From Ereboglobus sp. (GTDB lineage Bacteria; Verrucomicrobiota; Verrucomicrobiia; Opitutales; Opitutaceae): DNA of 64,000 bases. Location of the stretch: contig JARKRC010000063.1 of assembly GCA_029974595.1 (NCBI GenBank), positions 275,944 through 339,943 on the forward strand, given 5' to 3'. This document shows, in pieces, positions 10,307 to 20,334 of this stretch (positions within the stretch are counted from its first letter, which is position 1; every line of letters starts with the position of its first letter). The position numbers and the translations under genes are program-made. The notes below the pieces were generated by a model. That model worked only from the letters and a program-made list of their open reading frames with translations, did no database searches and was not told the DNA's origin.

Positions 10307-13300
10307 CGGTCACCGAGATCGCGTTAGACAGCGTGAGCGCGGCAATCTTGACCAGCAGTGCGCCATTGTCGGCGAAGCTGATATTTGTGCCGGTCGTGTC
10401 GATCTGGCTCGCGTCGGAGAAGGCGAGCGTGCCGCCCTTTATCACGATGCCGCCCTTGAAAATGTTGGTGCCGGTGTTTTCAAAGGTGAGCGTGCCCGCG
10501 CCCTCCTTTATGAGTTGTCCCGCTGCCGCGACGCCACCGAGGGCATTCTGGTCCATCATGACATTGGCCACGTCAGCCGTGATGCCGGTCGAGCCGGTTA
10601 TTGTATAATCGGCGGCGCCTTGCACCCACATATCAACAGTATTGATGCGAGATGATCCTTCGAGCGCGATGGTGCGGTTGTTGCCGGTGGCGTCGAAAAT
10701 CACGCGGTCGCCGGCCGCGAACATGATGGCGCTTCCATTTTCGGCCCAATTGGTGATGGTGGAATTCCAAACGGCACTGGCGGCGCCGGTCCACTTGACT
10801 TGGCGCGAACTGTCGGCCGTGTAGGTCAGGTAAAGGTGCCCGTTGGACGAACCGCTGACCGAGGCGGTCTGACGCGCACCGACCACCTGGTACTGCCCGC
10901 CGATGGTGACCTTGGTACCAGCACTGGTGTAATTGGCGATGTTACCGAGGTCGAACACGCCAACTTTGGGCGCGTTGACATCGATGATGTTTGTGCCGGT
11001 GACGTTGAGCGCGGTGACCGCCAGCCTGTCGCTCACATTGCCGTCGAAGAGATCGAATTGGAGTTTGGCGTTGTTAAGGTTGAGCGTGGCAAACGTGAGC
11101 GTGCCGCTGGTGACGGAGTTGAGTCCGGGTTGTATGATCGAGCCCGCACCGGCGGTGACGGCGCCGGTAAACGCGCCAATGCCACTCACGGCGGCGGTGT
11201 TGTTGATCGTGACCGCGCCGCCGAGTTTGGAGGTGGCGCTGGCAAGATTGATCGCACCAAGCTGGATCGTGGTGGCGCCGGTGAAGCCAGAGTTGTCCGC
11301 CGTGATCGAGAGCACTCCCGCGCCGGTCTTGGTGAGCGTGGCGCCCGCCGCAGCAGTCAGCGCGCCGGAATAGGTCACCGTACGACCATTGGTGTCCACT
11401 GTCGCAGCGTTACCAGCACCGATGGCGACGGCACTGGCGAGCGTGGTGTCGGCAGTAGCCCGGAGCGAGCCGCTGCCAGCGAAGGTGATGGCGGTGCCGG
11501 TGACGCCGAGTTGCGCACCGTCGCTGAAGGCGATGGCACCGGCGTTGATCTCAATGCCGCCATCAAACTGGTTGGCGGCTGTGTTGGCGAAGGCCAGCAC
11601 TCCCGCGCCGTTTTTGATGAGCTTGCCCGAGGGTGAGGCCAGCGTGGTGTCGGCGGCATTCTTTGACCCCGTGATGCCGCCTGAGCCGGTGAATGTGTAA
11701 TCGGATGCACCCTCAACCTTCATTTCTGAGACCATCACGCCGGCGTCGAAGATCGAAACCGTGCCTGAACCCGTAGCACCAAAGATCACCCGGTCACCGT
11801 TGCGGAAAAATCTTTCCGCACTGTCCGTGGCCGCCACCCAGCTTGCGCCGACACTGTCTTGCCACAGGCGGCCGGCGGTCGCGCTCCAAGTCGTTTCGAG
11901 ATTGACCATCGTGCCGGTGAGCACGAGTTCGTTGCCGACGACGGTCAGCGTGGAACCGGCGTTGCGCGAGGTCATCGCGCCGCCATTCACATAGAGCATG
12001 AAATTGCTGTCCGTGCCAGCGATGCCGCTGCCGGCCGTGACAATTTTATAAACACCCGTACCCAGCCCCGTGACATCAATTTTATTAACGCCCGCAGCAG
12101 TCATGCTGCCGGTAACGAAGAGCTTGTCGTGCGGATCGGAAACGCCGTCGCCGCCGAGCAGGTCGAATGAGAGCGTGGCGTTGTTGACTCTGAGATCCCT
12201 GGTGAGGGTGAAGGTTTGCGCGACACCCGAATTGAGGTCGCCGACCGCGATTTTGCCGTCGTTGCCAATGACGGTCTCATCCAAGGTGCCGCTTACCGAT
12301 AGCGTCGCAGCGGCCCCTGCCAGCATCAGCGTGCCGCCGTTGCCGTAAACGGCATTGTTGGTGAGTTTGAACACGCCCGCGTTTACTTGCGTGTTGGTCA
12401 TTGCCGTCGAAGTGGCACCGTCGAATACGACCGTCCCCGCGCCATTCTTGGTGACATTGATGGCGGTGAGCAGGTCGGCGGCGGTGATGCCGCCGTCAAA
12501 TGAAATGGTCCGTCCGGCAGCAGTATCCAAGATCAGGCTGGCTCCGCCGTGGGCGAAATGGATGTCGTTGCCGCTGCCCGTATCGGCCACGGCGGAAACG
12601 AAGCCGTTGGAACCGCTGGCAATGAGGGCCAGCGCAGGGGCGTCCAGCATACCTGCGAAAGTCACGCCCGCCTTGTTGCCCATAAATTTAATATCCCCCG
12701 TCCCCGCATCCAGTGTGACGGTTGACAAAGTGCCCGTGATGTAGAGCGCGCCACCGTTGTCAGCCGCGTGATTGCTTATAAAAGAACTGCTTCCGGAAAC
12801 ACGGATATTATTAACCGCGGTCGCGTTGCCGCCAGTCGCGATCGCTCCACCGCCGGTGGAAAGCGCGGAATTATCCTTGAACAGGGCAGGGGCGTTGAGC
12901 GCGACGCGGTAGGCCGGCACACCCGCGGCCCCATCATTGGCGCTGAGGGACAAGGCGCCGCCGCCAGCGCCCGTCTGATTGCCGGAAAACTCGATTGATG
13001 CACTGGTGATCGAAACCTCGCTGGCCATGCGCACCGCGCCGCCGTCGTTAGCCGCGGCGTTTTGCTTAAATACCACAGCGGACGCCGGCGCATTGACCAA
13101 CAATGCTGCGGAACCCGAGCCGCCGTAAAGCGCGCCGCCGGCCCCGCCAGCCACATTGTTTATGAACGTCAGCGTTTTTCCGGGGGCATTGTTCATGATG
13201 ATCCCCTGACTGTCCATGGACAGGCCGCCGCCATTGCTACCCACGGCGTTGTTGCCTTTGAACAGGACCTCGTCCTTGAACGTCACCGAACGATTGGCAC

Positions 13301-14270
13301 CCAAAGCGATGCCGCCGCCCGAGGCGGACGCTAGGTTGTTCTGGAAAATTGCCCGACTGGAAAAAGTTATGTCCTGCAAGCTGGCGGCACTGCTGATATT
13401 CGCGCCGCCACCGTTGCCGCTACTCGCGGTGTTGCTGGTGAAGATAAAATCGGAGTCCAAGGTAATGCTGCTGTCGTTAACATAAAGCCCTCCGCCTGCC
13501 TGTCCGGCAATGTTGCCCGAGAAAGTGCCGGAGATGATTGTGCCGGATCTGCTCAAATAGACGGCACCGCCATTACCCGTGGCGATGTTACCTTCAAAAT
13601 AGGCGCCGTTTAACACGAAGGTTCCGGTGCCGCTTATATTGTTATAAACAGCGCCACCATCACTGCGTGACAAGTTGCCTTGAAACCAAAGGTTGGTTCC
13701 CATAAAAACGGCGTCCGCCTGCGATGCGCGGATGGCGCCGCCAACACCCGCGGCCTCGTTGTTGATAAAAGTACTGGAGCGCAGAATGACGGCTAGGGGG
13801 GCGTTGTCGGTCATGGCGATGGCACCGCCGTAATTGGTCAGGGATCGATTATTGCTGAAAAGTACGTTGGTGAAGTCGAATAACCCGCCGTTACGGAGCC
13901 GCACCACACCGCCCGCTGCGGACGCGGTGTTATCCATGAAGGTACCACTATACAGAATCATCGTCCCGCTGTAATACAGGGCGCCGCCCGCACCGCCGGT
14001 CGAGGTGTTGCTGGCAAACAGGACATTGCTTCCGCTTGCATAGTTTCCGCTGAACGTGCTTCCGCCGTTTCCGCTTTTGGTGTTGCCGACATAGCTTTGG
14101 CCGCTGATGTCCGTTTGGGCTAGAACCTCGGGAACGGCGCCCGGCAGGAGAAACGCCGCGGTAAGAAGAATGACCGGCATGCGCAATCCCGACTTTGCCT
14201 TGCCGCCGCCAATCGCAATCAAGGTCGCATTCGTCTTGATGCTGTTTTGTGAATTGATTATGATTTTCAT
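10074..14270 (-). CDS. Autotransporter passenger, N-terminal part (Pmp-like and PATR repeats), split by frameshift
   Basis: N-terminal portion of the same autotransporter. ATG 14270 (MKIIINSQNS) is preferred over the longer open frame because an extended signal region with hydrophobic VILLTAAFLLPGAVPEVLAQ follows. From about residue 60 to 420 there are many short repeats pairing an F-x-x-N element with a G-G-A/G/L/V/I element (FEGNIATGNGGAVYLS, FSGNIAGQAGGGLYVN, FQNNLASASGGGIALG), the signature of chlamydial Pmp adhesins. Later come PATR repeats such as LTKTGAGVLSITADNSGFTG. The frame is lost near 10281-10306 and then runs through arginine-rich missense to a stop at 10074. The intact product would be about 2220 residues. 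Confidence 0.82.
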   Translation of the reverse strand: MKIIINSQNSIKTNATLIAIGGGKAKSGLRMPVILLTAAFLLPGAVPEVLAQTDISGQSYVGNTKSGNGGSTFSGNYASGSNVLFASNTSTGGAGGALYYSGTMILYSGTFMDNTASAAGGVVRLRNGGLFDFTNVLFSNNRSLTNYGGAIAMTDNAPLAVILRSSTFINNEAAGVGGAIRASQADAVFMGTNLWFQGNLSRSDGGAVYNNISGTGTFVLNGAYFEGNIATGNGGAVYLSRSGTIISGTFSGNIAGQAGGGLYVNDSSITLDSDFIFTSNTASSGNGGGANISSAASLQDITFSSRAIFQNNLASASGGGIALGANRSVTFKDEVLFKGNNAVGSNGGGLSMDSQGIIMNNAPGKTLTFINNVAGGAGGALYGGSGSAALLVNAPASAVVFKQNAAANDGGAVRMASEVSITSASIEFSGNQTGAGGGALSLSANDGAAGVPAYRVALNAPALFKDNSALSTGGGAIATGGNATAVNNIRVSGSSSFISNHAADNGGALYITGTLSTVTLDAGTGDIKFMGNKAGVTFAGMLDAPALALIASGSNGFVSAVADTGSGNDIHFAHGGASLILDTAAGRTISFDGGITAADLLTAINVTKNGAGTVVFDGATSTAMTNTQVNAGVFKLTNNAVYGNGGTLMLAGAAATLSVSGTLDETVIGNDGKIAVGDLNSGVAQTFTLTRDLRVNNATLSFDLLGGDGVSDPHDKLFVTGSMTAAGVNKIDVTGLGTGVYKIVTAGSGIAGTDSNFMLYVNGGAMTSRNAGSTLTVVGNELVLTGTMVNLETTWSATAGRLWQDSVGASWVAATDSAERFFRNGDRVIFGATGSGTVSIFDAGVMVSEMKVEGASDYTFTGSGGITGSKNAADTTLASPSGKLIKNGAGVLAFANTAANQFDGGIEINAGAIAFSDGAQLGVTGTAITFAGSGSLRATADTTLASAVAIGAGNAATVDTNGRTVTYSGALTAAAGATLTKTGAGVLSITADNSGFTGATTIQLGAINLASATSKLGGAVTINNTAAVSGIGAFTGAVTAGAGSIIQPGLNSVTSGTLTFATLNLNNAKLQFDLFDGNVSDRLAVTALNVTGTNIIDVNAPKVGVFDLGNIANYTSAGTKVTIGGQYQVVGARQTASVSGSSNGHLYLTYTADSSRQVKWTGAASAVWNSTITNWAENGSAIMFAAGDRVIFDATGNNRTIALEGSSRINTVDMWVQGAADYTITGSTGITADVANVMMDQNALGGVAAAGQLIKEGAGTLTFENTGTNIFKGGIVIKGGTLAFSDASQIDTTGTNISFADNGALLVKIAALTLSNAISVTDGKSGRGGRRTHLRRCWPSCHRQRPRRREHSGRHARQHRCRNSRHRPTQSRHWRPHPRLRHAGGRGFFDRQLRQHRG
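10281..10306 (-). other. Single-base frameshift site inside the autotransporter gene
   Basis: In the minus-strand reading, the upstream frame gives sensible sequence up to SNAISVTDGKSG and then turns to missense; one base further along, the second frame gives EVAAARIFGGAGQAATVNV, which matches the repeat style of the rest of the passenger. Removing one base around the GGTCGAGGTGG stretch joins both parts. It could be a real indel, a phase switch or a sequencing error. Confidence 0.75.
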
Positions 14271-14725
14271 AATTTGTGTGAATTGAAGGAGTTTATTGTA
14301 TTTTGGGGGCACTGTTCGTTTTCAGCATGGAAAGGGATATGGGGATTAGCCACGAAAGCACAGGAACATAGAAAAGTGAGGAACGGCTTCCGCTGGCCGG
14401 TTTCGCCAGTGATGTTGGGGGAGGGGAACAACGCCGTGTTGCATTGTCTGGATGGATTTGTTCAGTGAAATTGATCACGGATCATCGAACAGGTAAGGGA
14501 CAAAATGTGTTAATATAGGCGAGGCATGTGAGGGTAACGAGAGCAAATGCGCATCGCCAAGGCCCTTGCCGGGATGTATTGCCAGCGGGCTGTGTGGAGG
14601 AGGGCGAGGGCGATGGAACCAAAGTCATGGCGACCGGAGAAAATTATATTACAATGATAATAATAATAGGTCGATAAGTTTTCTAAAATAGTTATAATTT
14701 CTTATCTAGTGATATAATCGATTTG
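14271..14725. other. Intergenic, AT-rich; likely promoter region of the autotransporter gene
   Basis: This 455-base gap separates the oxidoreductase gene (stop at 14726) from the autotransporter start at 14270. The part from about 14640 to 14725 is very AT-rich. Nothing coding was recognised, and no clear -35/-10 pair stands out. The minus-strand leader of the autotransporter lacks an obvious Shine-Dalgarno sequence. Confidence 0.4.
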
Positions 14726-16348
14726 TTATGATTTTTTATTAGTTTCTTCGATAGGATTGGGGCGATTGAGGACATTATCTTTGAGCTGGCGCGGCATGGG
14801 CATGAGGGTGGCGTGCGAGGGCATGGAGGGGTAGTCGGGGCGCACCAAGTTTTTGACCATGTCGGACATGTGGACGGTCTTGCCAGTGACAAAACTGATG
14901 TTGGCCGCCGCGCCGATGAGGATCGATGCCGCACCACCTCGCTCGTCGGAATTGCGCTGGTATTTGTCGGCGGGAGGATTGGGTAGGAAAATGTCATCAA
15001 GCATGACAGTATCGCCGCCACCGTGACTACCGGCGCCTTTCCAAGGTTTGATGTCGCGACCGCCGTCGCGCAGCGGGATAATGCGGATTTTTGTGCCGCC
15101 GGCCTTGATTGCACCTTGTGCGTCGTCGCTATCGGCGCCATTCACATACATTGCCTCGATGATGGAGTGTTCGAGTCGTCCCTGCGTGCCGTTGAAGGCG
15201 ATCTGGTAGCCTTCCCACGCGTTGAAGGCGTTGAGCGTGTAATTAAGCGTGGGGCCGGTATCGTATTTCACGATGACGTTCATCGTGTCCTCGATGTCGA
15301 TGTCGGGCCGGAACACGCAGCGGTCGCGCATGTAGCCATCGTAGCTTTCGTTGTCGAGATAGAGGGATTTGAGACCGGGGCTGTTTGGCATGTCGATATA
15401 GAATCCGCATTGTTTTCCCTCGGGGCAGGTCATGCAGCGTTCGTGGGGGCCGCTCAGTCCCATGCGGCGAATCATTTCGGGCGTGTAGAATTCGCGCTTG
15501 CCGACGGCGGTGACCGAGACGGGCGAGGCGCTGAGCCACCAGTTGACCAGGTCGAAATGGTGTGTGGCCTTGTGCAGCATGAGGCCGCCGGAGTTTTTCT
15601 TGTTGCTGTGCCAGCGGCGGAAGTAGTCGGTGCCGTGGCGGGTGTTGAGCAGCCATTGGAAATCGACGGAGAGGATCTCGCCGATCTCGCCGGACATGAG
15701 GATGTCCTTCACCTGGGTGCGCGGTGGCGAGTAACGGTAGTTGAAGGTGACGCGAACCTTTTTCCCGGTGCGTTTTTGCGTATCGAGGATGCGCTGACAT
15801 TTTTCCGCCGTGATGGTCATTGGCTTTTCCGTGATGGTGTCGCAGCCGAGTTCCATGGCGCGGACGAGGTAGAGGTCGTGCGCGGTGTCCACCGTGGTGA
15901 CAATGACGATGTCGGGTTTGGTCTCCCGGATCATGGTTTCGAATTCCGGGATCAGGCGGTTGAAGTCCGGTATCGGCGGGTTGGGCGCGGAGGGATAATA
16001 GGCCTTGATTCTCACACCGGCTTTCTCAGCGAATTTTTGCGAGCGTCTCGCGCGGCCCTCGTTCATGTCGCATACGCCGACAAGTTCGGCGATGTGTTTA
16101 TAGTTTTCGAGAATGGCAGTGAGATACATCCGGTGCCGGCTGCCGCAGCCGACGATGGCATAGCGGCGGCGCGGACCAGTGGCCGTGACCAGCGCGCCGG
16201 AGGGGACGGCGACAGTCGCCGCAGCAAGCACAGAGTCGCCAGCTGCAAGTCCGATGGCGGCGGTGGAGACGGTTTTGACGAAAGTGCGACGGTCAATGTC
16301 GCACGACGGCATGTCGAGGGCACTGGTGGTGTTTGATGGGGAGATCAT
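14726..16348 (-). CDS. Gfo/Idh/MocA-family oxidoreductase, Tat-exported
   Basis: NAD(P)-dependent dehydrogenase of about 540 residues. A twin-arginine signal (CDIDRRTFVKTVSTAAIGLA) lies at residues 13-45, so the folded protein with cofactor is probably exported. The Rossmann fold starts at RRYAIVGCGSRHRMYL, and the family EKP motif is present in DTITEKPMTITAEKC. A cysteine cluster (ERCMTCPEGKQCGFY) in the second domain is less usual and could bind a metal; I cannot confirm that. Start 16348 is the first ATG giving a compact Tat leader; a later ATG (MPSCDIDRR) is also possible. It is isolated from neighbours by more than 300 bases on both sides. Substrate unknown, probably a sugar or polyol derivative. 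Confidence 0.82.
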   Translation of the reverse strand: MISPSNTTSALDMPSCDIDRRTFVKTVSTAAIGLAAGDSVLAAATVAVPSGALVTATGPRRRYAIVGCGSRHRMYLTAILENYKHIAELVGVCDMNEGRARRSQKFAEKAGVRIKAYYPSAPNPPIPDFNRLIPEFETMIRETKPDIVIVTTVDTAHDLYLVRAMELGCDTITEKPMTITAEKCQRILDTQKRTGKKVRVTFNYRYSPPRTQVKDILMSGEIGEILSVDFQWLLNTRHGTDYFRRWHSNKKNSGGLMLHKATHHFDLVNWWLSASPVSVTAVGKREFYTPEMIRRMGLSGPHERCMTCPEGKQCGFYIDMPNSPGLKSLYLDNESYDGYMRDRCVFRPDIDIEDTMNVIVKYDTGPTLNYTLNAFNAWEGYQIAFNGTQGRLEHSIIEAMYVNGADSDDAQGAIKAGGTKIRIIPLRDGGRDIKPWKGAGSHGGGDTVMLDDIFLPNPPADKYQRNSDERGGAASILIGAAANISFVTGKTVHMSDMVKNLVRPDYPSMPSHATLMPMPRQLKDNVLNRPNPIEETNKKS

Positions 16349-16665
16349 GGCGATGAAATTATCGGGATGAAATGATGGTCGGGTGAAAAATGACGGACAC
16401 GCACGAGAAATACGGGGACCAGGCCACACACGATTAAGCGACGGAGGAGGAGATGGGAGACAGGGGAGGGATTTGAGATTTTTAGGAGGTAAAATTAAAA
16501 CGCAGGCACCTATTAATTTGAGGATGAAACAAAAATACGGTCACGTGTCCAGCAAATTTAATCGAAAAATATCGGATTGTTACATGACTGATGAAATATA
16601 ATGAAATTAGGTGATAATGTCCGATGATCCCTGCCTGTGTATTGTTCGCTGCTGGCTTTGTCTGA
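16349..16665. other. Intergenic, AT-rich, no gene seen
   Basis: This 317-base gap lies upstream of the minus-strand oxidoreductase and downstream of the ADP-ribosylglycohydrolase-like gene. It is AT-rich between about 16490 and 16620 and probably carries the promoter of the oxidoreductase. No RNA gene or repeat was recognised. Confidence 0.4.
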
Positions 16666-18356
16666 TCACCGACTCTCGATCTCAATGCGCGACCAGTAAG
16701 CGGCCTCCCGGTTCCAGTCGTTGGACTGGTTCAGGAGTTCGATTTGGATTTTTTCACCGGCATACGAGGAAAGATCAACCGCAAGGTCGATCCATGCGGG
16801 TTTTTTGTCTCCGCCGATGGTTTGTCTGAGCAATTCCTTTTGGTTGACCCTCACAACCAAATCCCAGTCGCCGCCATTCCGGGCATGAGTGATTGAAAGC
16901 AACAGCCGGGAGGTTTTCCCCTCGGGGAGGATGACTTCACGGCTCAAAATGCACGGCACGTCGCGAGCCTTCGGGTGCGTCAGAAGGATGTTCCGTCTGC
17001 CTTGGAACTCCTCCTGCATGCCCGAGTTCATTTGCAGACCGCAATCGGCGATGATCCAGCCGGGAAACCAATGGGAGACCGCATCCTGCATGGTAAGAAA
17101 CTCGCTGTATTTGGTCTGAGCGCGCTCGGCGGAGGTGTAACGGGAATTGGCCGGCGGCCCGGGCATCCAGCTTTTCAGGGCTGGGCCGGGCTGCGGTTTT
17201 TGAATCGGAATGATAAAAAACTCCTTCCCCGCGGCATCTTTCTCAACATGCCCGCCGGCCGCGACCACCGCCTGCCGGGCGAGTTTTTCGCAAACATCCA
17301 CTAACAGAGGAAAATTATACGCTGTGTGGGAAAACTTCCGGTTTTCGTCCAACTTTTCGGTAAATCGCGCCGGAAGTCTGGCGAAACCGAGTGTGGTGAA
17401 GAACACGCCGGCCGCGCTGGACGGGTTGCAGTCGGAATCCTGGCCGCACCGCGTGGAAATAATGATGGTCTTGTCCGGATCGCCTTTGCCATAAAGCAAT
17501 CCCATCAAAACATACGCGCCGTTGATTTTGGCATCTATGTTGTATTCACTCGTGTCGCAAGACACCCGCCGGTAACGCGGATTGCCCTGGTATTTTTTCT
17601 CCACCTTCCACCACGTCTTTTCCCAGTCGCCGGGCTCCTCCCGGTGCCATTGCAGCATGTCGCGCACCATTTCGGCATACTGGGAATCCGCCGGAATGGA
17701 CTGGAGCGCGGTTGCAATAATTTTTTCCACGTCGTTTTCAAAAAAGGCCGCCGCATACATGGCGCCGACAAACACTCCGCCGTAAACGCCGTCGCCGTAA
17801 TTCATCAGGTGCCCGAATTTGTCGCCAAGCTCAATGACGGTGCCCGGCATTCCCGGCGCGATCAAGCCGGAGAAATCGGCCTCGATTTGATAGTCAATAT
17901 CGTCGGCATGGGCATTGAATTGCGGATGCGAGCAGTCCGGCGGGGCAATGCCGCACCGCAGATTTTTGCGGCCTTCACGGTTGGCGTGCCAGAGCTTGTA
18001 ATCGCTGTTGGGAAAATCGATCCCCGCCTGCCGCTGGGAAACGTCGAAGCCGTGTTCCTCCATGCTGCGCAGAAACGTCATTTCCACATAAAGATCATCC
18101 TGCTTGAATGCGTTGTTGATCATTTCCGGATTCCATGAGGGCATTTTTCCGCGGGGATGACGGAGGCTTTCCATTTGAACTCGGTGGGCCCGCCCCAGCA
18201 GACGCCGGCGATCTGGCCGACCCAGCCTGCTTTCATTTTGTCGCGGTATTCTGCGGACGATATTTTGCGTAATTTCGCCGTCTGTGCCGAAGCCAGACTG
18301 ATCATCGAGCCAGCCAACAGGCCAACGGCGATTAGGTGCATTTTGTTTTTTTTCAT
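16666..18356 (-). pseudogene. Secreted ADP-ribosylglycohydrolase-fold protein, frameshifted
   Basis: Two frames together encode one protein of about 560 residues. The first (18356 down to about 18148) supplies a signal peptide (IAVGLLAGSMISLASAQ) and AEYRDKMKAGWVGQIAGVCW; the second (to 16666) continues MPSWNPEMINNAFKQDDLY, DDIDYQIEADFSGLIAPG and CGQDSDCNPSSAAGV, the last two matching the metal-binding motifs of the ADP-ribosylglycohydrolase family. The join falls in a run of five A residues (T on the plus strand, 18144-18148); a sixth would restore A-E-K-M-P-S-W. The second frame ends in a carbohydrate-binding-like region (ILPEGKTSRLLLSITHA). A good Shine-Dalgarno (GAGAGGAAG) precedes 18356, and the HEAT-repeat gene stops 17 bases upstream. 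In a glycan locus the fold may serve as a glycan-active enzyme rather than act on ADP-ribose. Confidence 0.8.
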
Positions 18357-18373
18357 GCTTCCTCTCTATTTTC

Positions 18374-20278
18374 TTATTCCGGCGCGATTTCCTTTAAGAA
18401 TGCTGAAGCTGTGCGGTGGCGGATTTTACGCACTGCGGCGACGATGGTCTGCCGCTCCTCGCTGCGGGTGGCGAGGTTCCAAGTCTTGCGATATTCTGTG
18501 ACTTTTTCGGCGGATGGCATGGTGAGTTTTTCAAGGGTCGCAATGGCTCCGACGAGCGCGAGTATTTGCTCGGTGGGTGCGGGAGCGGTGGATGCGGTCT
18601 TGAGCAAGAGCCTATAAGCGTCGGGTGTGCGTGCGGCAGAAAGAGCCCGGATGGTTTCTTTCCGGATGGTGGAGTCGGACGAGGCGAGCATGGATTTCAA
18701 AGTGTCCGTAGCGACAGGAGCAGAAATTACCGTGAGAGCACCAATGACCGCGGCGCGTTCAGGTGTGCCACGGTCCGAGAGCCACCCGGCGAGCAGCTTC
18801 GCGGCCGTGGCGGCATCCGGCTCAGAGGCGACGGCGGCAAACAGCGCCTGCGTCCATTCACGGCGATCGGTCGCTGATTCGATGTTGGATGCGAGTGGCA
18901 GCACGATGACCAGGTCGCTGGGACGGATAAGGCGGGAAATGGCCGTAAAGGCGGCGGCTCGGAGTTGCGCGTTGGACGAGGATGTCCATTTGGCTGCGTA
19001 AGCGAACACTTCGCGTTCCTGTCGCGCGGCGAGGACGGTGAGAAGGCGGGCCCGGAGAGTGGCTTCATTGGAGTCGGAGAGGCGGGTAAGGAGGAGCGCG
19101 TCTATATTGTTTGATGAGAATTCCTGAAGCGCATATTGAGCCGCGAGGGCGGTGTTCTTGTCCGATGAGCCAAGAGCATGGACAAGCGTGGGAATGAGTG
19201 AATCGCCGCCGCACGCTGCTGCGGCGGCAATGGCGGCTATGCGCAGATCGGAGATGCCGGAGGCGAGGGCGGCATCGACAATGGGAAGAGCGGCGGCATT
19301 GCGGCTGCTGGTGATGGAGGTCAGCATGGCGAGCTGCGTGTCGGTCGGGAGTCTGGGGAAATGAGTCAGCGCCATTTTCACTGCGGCGGGTTGCGGTGAG
19401 GCGGCGAGGCTGCCCGCAACGGCGGCGCGCAAGCGAGGATTGGGATCAGCAAGCAGGGGGAGCAGGTCGCCGCTGGCTGCGCGGTCGCTTAGTGTGACAA
19501 GGGCTCGGGCAGTCTCGATTTTACCGGATGCCGTTTCAACGGCGCGAAGGGTTTCGTTGCAGATTTGCCCGGCGTAGATTTGCGCGGCGACCATCTGGTC
19601 AGGAGGGGTGCGGTTGACGGCATTGGCGGTGGCTGCAAGCAGGGCGCGGGCACGTGGAAGCTCGTGCGGCCCGGGAATGGGATACACGCGCAGTGCCTCG
19701 ACGGCGTAAAACGTGCCCACCGCGGAGATGGACTCAAGAGCGGCGTTGGCGAGTCCGGTGTCTTCGCCATCGATGAAGCGGGTGAGTGCAGGCACGGCAT
19801 CCTCGGCGCGGCGTTGGCCGAGTGCGTTGATGGCAGCGAAGCGCACGGAGCGGGAGGGACTGTCGAGGAGTGCAATGAGGGCTTTCTCTGCGGCTGTGCC
19901 GGGTATCGCGGCGAGCGCGCGGCATACGTTGAAAGTCAGGTCCGGCTTGGCAGCGAGGCGAGCAAGCGCAGGCACGCACTTGTCCGAGCCAATTACGCCG
20001 AGCCAGTCGATGAAGACGCGCTGCGAGGCGGTGGTGGTGCCGGGGGCGCCGAGCAGCCCAAGCATCTCTGCTTCGCTGGCAGCGCGCTGTGACGGGGATG
20101 CGGCGTGGAGGTGCTGCTCGCAGGCGATCAATGGTGCGAGTGGCTGGCCGTAGTCGTAACGGGCGATATCGGCGAGCAGGATGTCGGTGTTATTGTTGGC
20201 AGCGGCGGCTGGCGATGGAGGCTGTCCGGCTATAAACAAAAAAACGGAAAATAGTATTAAATATAAAACAGGACGCAT
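18374..20278 (-). CDS. Exported HEAT-repeat protein
   Basis: 634 residues with an N-terminal signal segment (YLILFSVFLFIAGQPPSPAAAA) followed almost entirely by alpha-helical repeats of 30-35 residues of HEAT/PBS-lyase type, for example PALARLAAKPDLTFNVCRAL, LLDSPSRSVRFAAINALGQR and LLADPNPRLRAAVAGSLAAS. Such arrays are protein-interaction scaffolds without catalytic residues. It sits directly between the oxidoreductase at 20335-21663 and the ADP-ribosylglycohydrolase-like gene (17-base gap), so it is probably part of one transcription unit. HEAT proteins next to Gfo/Idh/MocA enzymes are common in Planctomycetes and Verrucomicrobia; the function here is unknown. Confidence 0.8.
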   Translation of the reverse strand: MRPVLYLILFSVFLFIAGQPPSPAAAANNNTDILLADIARYDYGQPLAPLIACEQHLHAASPSQRAASEAEMLGLLGAPGTTTASQRVFIDWLGVIGSDKCVPALARLAAKPDLTFNVCRALAAIPGTAAEKALIALLDSPSRSVRFAAINALGQRRAEDAVPALTRFIDGEDTGLANAALESISAVGTFYAVEALRVYPIPGPHELPRARALLAATANAVNRTPPDQMVAAQIYAGQICNETLRAVETASGKIETARALVTLSDRAASGDLLPLLADPNPRLRAAVAGSLAASPQPAAVKMALTHFPRLPTDTQLAMLTSITSSRNAAALPIVDAALASGISDLRIAAIAAAAACGGDSLIPTLVHALGSSDKNTALAAQYALQEFSSNNIDALLLTRLSDSNEATLRARLLTVLAARQEREVFAYAAKWTSSSNAQLRAAAFTAISRLIRPSDLVIVLPLASNIESATDRREWTQALFAAVASEPDAATAAKLLAGWLSDRGTPERAAVIGALTVISAPVATDTLKSMLASSDSTIRKETIRALSAARTPDAYRLLLKTASTAPAPTEQILALVGAIATLEKLTMPSAEKVTEYRKTWNLATRSEERQTIVAAVRKIRHRTASAFLKEIAPE

Positions 20279-20334
20279 GGCGGGAGTTTATGTAAATAGA
20301 TAACAAATCAGGAAATAAGCTTGGTATGCACGCG

